Shown piece after piece: positions 59,796 through 64,000 of a DNA stretch of 64,000 nucleotides. The stretch is taken from the NCBI RefSeq assembly GCF_000172175.1, contig NZ_ABJL02000008.1, positions 3,348,001-3,412,000 of the forward strand, in the 5' to 3' direction. Every line of letters starts with the position of its first letter. Position 1 is the stretch's first letter. The position numbers were made by a program, and so were the translations under genes. Under the pieces are notes generated by a model. The model saw only the letters and a program-made list of their open reading frames with translations. It made no database searches and was not told the DNA's origin. The DNA is from Bacteroides intestinalis DSM 17393 (GTDB taxonomy: Bacteria; Bacteroidota; Bacteroidia; Bacteroidales; Bacteroidaceae).

Positions 59796-62700
59796 ATGGG
59801 AAAGTTATGCAGATTACATCTCCTTTTGTTGGCTTTGTTGCTACCGGGAGTGTCCTTCGCACAAAATCTTTTTAAAGTGCAAGGTTGTGTTACTGACGAG
59901 CAGAACGAGCCACTTATCGGGGCTACCGTGCAGACTATAGACAAGTCGAAAGGCACGATAACAGATAGCAGTGGCAACTATGTTTTGTCGGGAGTTCCCA
60001 AGGGTTCAACCTTGGTGTTTTCGCATGTCGGCTACAAGTCGAAAGAAGCAAAGGCAACATCGACTTCTCTTAATGTTGTTTTGGAATCGGATGATGAAAT
60101 GCTTGATGAAGTGGTTGTCATTGGCTACGGCCAGCAACGTAAGGTGACGCTGACGGGTTCTGTCTCCAACGTGGGTGGTAAGGAACTTCTCAAATCGCCA
60201 GCCGCATCGCTTGGTAACACCCTTTCGGGTAAGCTCCCAGGTCTCCAGTCGGTGCAGTACACCGGCGTTCCCGGTGCCGACGACCCTGTCATCCGCATCC
60301 GTGGTGTCGGTTCGTTCAACAGCGCCGAACCTCTCGTGCTTGTCGATGGTGTCGAGCGTGAGTTCAGCCAAATAGACCCGAACGAGGTGCAGGACATTTC
60401 TATTCTTAAGGATGCTTCTGCTACGGCTGTCTTTGGTGTGCGTGGTGCCAACGGCGTTATTCTCGTTACAACTCGTCGCGGCGAGATGGGCAAGCCTACC
60501 ATCACACTGACAACTTCAGTAGGTCTTCAGCAGATTTCTAAATTCCTTGAACCGGCAAACTCCTACGAGTATGCAACAGCTTACAATCATGCTCAGGAAG
60601 TGGAAGGAGTAGCCGAAGACGGATGGAAGTTCTCGAAGGAAGCTATACAGCATTGGAAGGACATGGATATGCCCACCGTTTATCCAAGCACCAACTGGTT
60701 CAAGTACTTGATGAACGACCACGCATGGCAGGAACAATATAATATTAATGTGTCGGGTGGTACTGAACGTGCCCGCTATTTCGTTTCTGTCGGTATGCTC
60801 AATCAGGACGGTCTTTTCAAAACCTTCGACCAAGGTGATGACGCAAACTTCAAATACCGCCGTTACAACTTCCGTGCCAACCTCGATGTAGATTTCTCTA
60901 AGCTGAGTACGCTTTCTATCGGCATCGGTGGACGCATTGGCAGACGCAACTCTATCGGTAATGGTGAGTATAACGGTCAGTCAGGTGTTTTTGGTGTTGA
61001 GGGTCTTCTCAACAATGGTACGCCAATGTCAGGCTACGGTCTTGATAGTGAGGGACGTCGTATTATTTCCGACCCTAATCTCGTTGGCGCAGTTGGCTCC
61101 GATGGTCTCGGCCTTATCTACGAGCAGGGTTATACTACTCAGCGTCAGAGTGTTGTAAACCTCGACCTTCAGTACAAGCTCAAGCTCGACTTTATCACCA
61201 AGGGGCTTGATTTCCGTATCAAGGGTTCTTACAACTCTGACTATACACAGCAGAAAGCACGTACTACCGGCGGTGGTATCAGCTACAAGGCCACCATTGC
61301 TAAGGGTGAATACGAAGAAAACGGTTCTCCAAAGATTGTTTATGTCCGTCAGGGTGACTCATGGCCTCTTGGCTATGAGGAGTCCAAATGGGGTGGTAGA
61401 AACTGGTATGCAGAGGCGAGTCTCAACTATACCCGCAAGTTCGGTGACCACAATTTCGGTGCGCTCGTTCTTTATAATGAATCTAAAAACTACTATCCCG
61501 GCGGTGTCTACAATTCTATCCCTCGTGGTTATGTAGGTATGGTAGGCCGTATCACCTACGACTACCAGACTAAGTATATGGTAGACCTCAACATGGGCTA
61601 TAACGGCTCAGAGAACTTCGCAAAAGGTAAGCGCTTTGGCTTTTTCCCTTCTGCTTCTCTCGGCTGGATAATCTCTTCTGAAAAATTCTGGGAGCCTATC
61701 CGTAATGTTGTTTCCTATTTCAAACTTCGCGGTTCTATCGGTAAGGTAGGTAATGACCAGGGTGTCGGGCGTTTCCTCTATCTGCCTGGCACATGGCAGT
61801 TCTACAACAACAACGGTGGTGCATGGTGGACCAACGACCGTACAGGTAACTTCGGTACCAACAACGGTGTGTTCATGCCCGGCGCACGCGAATCCAGCAA
61901 CGGTAACCCCGATGTCACTTGGGAAACAGCCACCAAGCAGAATTATGGTGCCGATGTACACTTCTTTGGAGGTCGCTTGAATCTCGGTGTAGACTTCTTC
62001 TGGGAAGACCGCAAGAACATCCTTATTTCCAACGAAACAAGCATCGCAGGTATTTCCGCTCTCAAACCCAACTCCGTCAACTTCGGCCGTGTCAAGAACC
62101 ATGGTTATGAAATTACCCTACGCTGTACCGACCAGATAGGTAAAGTGAACTACTCGATAGCTCCTACATTAGCTTTCGCACGCAACAAGGTTGTGGAAAT
62201 GGCAGAAGTGAAGAAGGAATTCCCACACATGTATCACACTGGTCATCCTGTAGGTCAGCCTTTCGGCTACGACTTCTTTGAGTTCTATGTTCCTGGTGAA
62301 ACCGAACAGCGCTACAAGGAAGTTTACGGTGTTGACATGCCAGACCAGCAGATTACATTGCGTCCTGGTGACAGCGTATTCGTTGACCTCACAGGTGATG
62401 GTAAGGTGGATGCTAACGATGTACATGCTATCGGCTACAGCGATATTCCTGAGTATACTGGTAGCATAAACGCAACGCTCAACTGGAAAGGTCTCGACTT
62501 CTCCATGACTTGGGTAGGTGCCACCCACGTCAACCGCCAGCTCAGTTCTTTCTATACTCCAGCCTTCGGTACTGGTAACCAGTCAATGCTCAACAAATGG
62601 GTCTATGACAATTCTTGGACCGAGAATAACCCCAGTGCCAGCCTGCCACGTATCTCTCTTGAGAAATCGGCACGCGAGCATAACGGTTCACTTTCAGACC

Positions 62701-62927
62701 CATGGATGGTCGATGCATCGTATATCCGTCTGAAGAACCTGGAGATTGGTTATTCGTTCCGCATACCCGGTGTGCCCATCAACAACATCCGTGTTTATGC
62801 CAATGGCTATAACCTTCTTACTTTCACAAGCTTCAAGGCCAATGACCCGGAGGCACAAGCCGGCTTTGGCAGCACACGTTATCCTATGACTCGTGTTTAC
62901 AACTTCGGTATCAACTTAAACTTCTAA
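59796..62927 (+). CDS. susC: SusC/RagA family TonB-linked outer-membrane transporter
   Basis: The 1043-aa protein imports oligosaccharides across the outer membrane with its SusD partner. It has a signal peptide (GKLCRLHLLLLALLLPGVSFAQ), a carboxypeptidase-D regulatory-like domain (VTDEQNEPLIGATVQ, about 25-100), a TonB box area with DEVVVIGYGQQRKVTLTG, a plug domain with RGVGSFNSAEPLVLVDGV, and a beta-barrel ending in VYNFGINLNF. The in-frame ATG at 59772 adds eight residues before the signal; 59796 is preferred. Lysine is mostly AAG by eye, unlike the AAA-rich GH9 unit, so its origin or expression may differ. Confidence 0.92.
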   Translation: MGKLCRLHLLLLALLLPGVSFAQNLFKVQGCVTDEQNEPLIGATVQTIDKSKGTITDSSGNYVLSGVPKGSTLVFSHVGYKSKEAKATSTSLNVVLESDDEMLDEVVVIGYGQQRKVTLTGSVSNVGGKELLKSPAASLGNTLSGKLPGLQSVQYTGVPGADDPVIRIRGVGSFNSAEPLVLVDGVEREFSQIDPNEVQDISILKDASATAVFGVRGANGVILVTTRRGEMGKPTITLTTSVGLQQISKFLEPANSYEYATAYNHAQEVEGVAEDGWKFSKEAIQHWKDMDMPTVYPSTNWFKYLMNDHAWQEQYNINVSGGTERARYFVSVGMLNQDGLFKTFDQGDDANFKYRRYNFRANLDVDFSKLSTLSIGIGGRIGRRNSIGNGEYNGQSGVFGVEGLLNNGTPMSGYGLDSEGRRIISDPNLVGAVGSDGLGLIYEQGYTTQRQSVVNLDLQYKLKLDFITKGLDFRIKGSYNSDYTQQKARTTGGGISYKATIAKGEYEENGSPKIVYVRQGDSWPLGYEESKWGGRNWYAEASLNYTRKFGDHNFGALVLYNESKNYYPGGVYNSIPRGYVGMVGRITYDYQTKYMVDLNMGYNGSENFAKGKRFGFFPSASLGWIISSEKFWEPIRNVVSYFKLRGSIGKVGNDQGVGRFLYLPGTWQFYNNNGGAWWTNDRTGNFGTNNGVFMPGARESSNGNPDVTWETATKQNYGADVHFFGGRLNLGVDFFWEDRKNILISNETSIAGISALKPNSVNFGRVKNHGYEITLRCTDQIGKVNYSIAPTLAFARNKVVEMAEVKKEFPHMYHTGHPVGQPFGYDFFEFYVPGETEQRYKEVYGVDMPDQQITLRPGDSVFVDLTGDGKVDANDVHAIGYSDIPEYTGSINATLNWKGLDFSMTWVGATHVNRQLSSFYTPAFGTGNQSMLNKWVYDNSWTENNPSASLPRISLEKSAREHNGSLSDPWMVDASYIRLKNLEIGYSFRIPGVPINNIRVYANGYNLLTFTSFKANDPEAQAGFGSTRYPMTRVYNFGINLNF

Positions 62928-62938
62928 CATTCAAGACA

Positions 62939-64000
62939 ATGAATCTTATAGAAAAAATAAAAACTGCTACTATTATATGTGTAGCTGGTGCCATGATAGG
63001 GATGGGATCGCTGAGTTCCTGTGTCGATGATATCAACATCGGAAATGACTTCCTCGACAAGCAGCCAGGTGTCGACGTAACCGTAGACTCCATCTTTGCC
63101 AAGGGAGAGAATGCAAAGCGTTTCCTCTGGCACATGTACGGTGCCATGCATAACCCTTTCACCTATACAGGTGCAGTATGGTATTCTCACCCCGATGCCC
63201 TTACCGATATTTGCCAGTCGTACTGCGGATGGCACAATCTCGGAAAGTACTACGGTGGTGACCTTACCGAGACCGACCAGGATAACGGCGGTCTTGTCAA
63301 GTTCCCCTTCATCGCCAACGGTGACGGCAATGGTCGTGCAGGCATCTGGCGTACCATCCGTGAGGGTTGGATTTTCATCGAGAACATCGATCGCGTTCCC
63401 GACTTGAGCGAATCAGAGAAGAGCCAGCTCCGTGGTGAGGTGTACGTCATCATGGCATCGCGCTATCTTGATGCTTTCCGCAACTTCGGAGGTCTTCCAA
63501 AAGTCGACCGCTCATTCGTGGCTACTGATGTTGTAGATGGCAAGCGCATGAGCGTAATCGAGACAGCAGTGTTCATCGACGAGCTTATCCAGGGCGCCAT
63601 CAACGAACCGGGTCTTCCTTTCTTTGTGCAGGATCAGGCCACCAACTCCGGACGTCTGACCAAAGGCTCAGCCTATGGTCTGCGTGTAAGGCTGTGGAAC
63701 TTCGTGGCTTCGCCTCTGTTTAACAGTGACAAACCTTATCTTGAATTCACTCGCAACGAGGAGAATCAGGACCTCAACCAAATATGGGCTGGCGGCTACA
63801 AATCCGAACTTTGGCAGAAAGCGCTGAAAGCTTGTGAGGATTTCTTCCAAGCCAATAGCGCCAACGGCAACTATTTCGCCCTTGTACAGCCCACCGGTAA
63901 CAGTGAGCAAGACTATTGCAACGCTTTCCGTGCCGCCTACTGGTTCCGTGGCAACAGCGAGAAGGTGATTGAAGTTCATGCTGGTCCGGGTACAGACGCT
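62939..64000 (+). CDS. susD: SusD/RagB family nutrient-binding lipoprotein (cut by window edge)
   Basis: The frame opens 11 bases after susC and stays open for 354 codons to the edge. The N terminus has a lipobox (GSLSSC) followed by VDD, the usual Bacteroides surface-export form. Next comes DFLDKQPGVDVTVDSIF, and further GEVYVIMASRYLDAFRNFGG and LTKGSAYGLRVRLW, all typical of the SusD TPR-like core. It binds oligosaccharides at the cell surface and passes them to SusC. The C-terminal part lies outside the window, as would any further enzymes. Confidence 0.93.
   Translation, partial: MNLIEKIKTATIICVAGAMIGMGSLSSCVDDINIGNDFLDKQPGVDVTVDSIFAKGENAKRFLWHMYGAMHNPFTYTGAVWYSHPDALTDICQSYCGWHNLGKYYGGDLTETDQDNGGLVKFPFIANGDGNGRAGIWRTIREGWIFIENIDRVPDLSESEKSQLRGEVYVIMASRYLDAFRNFGGLPKVDRSFVATDVVDGKRMSVIETAVFIDELIQGAINEPGLPFFVQDQATNSGRLTKGSAYGLRVRLWNFVASPLFNSDKPYLEFTRNEENQDLNQIWAGGYKSELWQKALKACEDFFQANSANGNYFALVQPTGNSEQDYCNAFRAAYWFRGNSEKVIEVHAGPGTDA

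Noticed and set aside
1..64000. tRNA, rRNA, insertion sequences and replication origins
   Set aside because: The gaps were read for cloverleaf arms ending in CCA, transposase motifs with terminal repeats, and DnaA-box clusters; none was convincing.

Overview
This window looks like a chromosomal segment of a gut Bacteroides species. The evidence is the repeated Bacteroidota promoter box TAnnTTTG just upstream of genes, the near absence of Shine-Dalgarno sites, a SusC/SusD pair, many lipoproteins with Bacteroidota-type lipoboxes, a SprA-like giant surface protein, and gene orders such as tsaB-DUF4290-murA-rimM-M23-dxr-rseP. The species cannot be fixed from what is visible. Start codons were chosen by reading the sequence upstream of each frame, and several are shorter than the longest open frame.

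Left part (1-9.2 kb): mostly single housekeeping genes. They are a TIGR02757 protein, an AraC/GyrI-like regulator, a GNAT acetyltransferase, a DUF2867 protein, a lipoprotein, an EamA transporter, a cell-wall amidase, an O-acetylhomoserine sulfhydrylase and an AAA-ATPase/PD-(D/E)XK protein.

Accessory part A (9.4-17.1 kb): a compact cluster codes for a membrane-anchored HTH protein, an 84-aa peptide, a fimbrillin-like lipoprotein, an unrecognised 127-aa protein and an HU-like DNA-binding protein. The HU-like gene is preceded by four hairpin-forming repeats at an exact 22-bp period. Toxin-antitoxin genes follow: a RelE-type pair, an orphan nucleotidyltransferase and an MNT-HEPN pair. A large TPR-transmembrane-HTH regulator comes next, and its C-terminal part resembles the small HTH protein at the head of the cluster.

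Central metabolism (17.1-22.5 kb): an OmpA-like lipoprotein, a malic enzyme fused to a phosphotransacetylase domain, a 57-aa membrane protein translationally coupled to it, and an NADP-type glutamate dehydrogenase with the clearest promoter in the window. A second, NAD-type glutamate dehydrogenase lies at 48.6-49.9 kb.

Accessory part B (22.5-26 kb): a beta-propeller lipoprotein whose signal peptide is out of frame, a three-gene DUF3791/DUF3990 cassette that may be a toxin-antitoxin system with an ADP-ribosyltransferase fold, and an HU-winged-helix fusion protein. The promoter region of the fusion gene also carries repeats at a 22-bp period.

Core part (26-52 kb): a minus-strand group (lemA, DUF3137, yicC, gmk, a small membrane gene, nadD), a plus-strand operon (tsaB to rseP), ddh, ruvA, sprA-like, a DUF3843-like gene, an M24 peptidase, gdh and a prolyl oligopeptidase.

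Right part (52.7-64 kb): a polysaccharide utilisation region. A four-gene unit codes for a GH9 glucanase, a ThuA-like protein, a DUF5009 membrane acyltransferase and a secreted beta-helix protein. After a terminator, SusC and a SusD that runs off the window edge follow as a separate unit. No tRNA, rRNA, CRISPR array or insertion sequence was seen.
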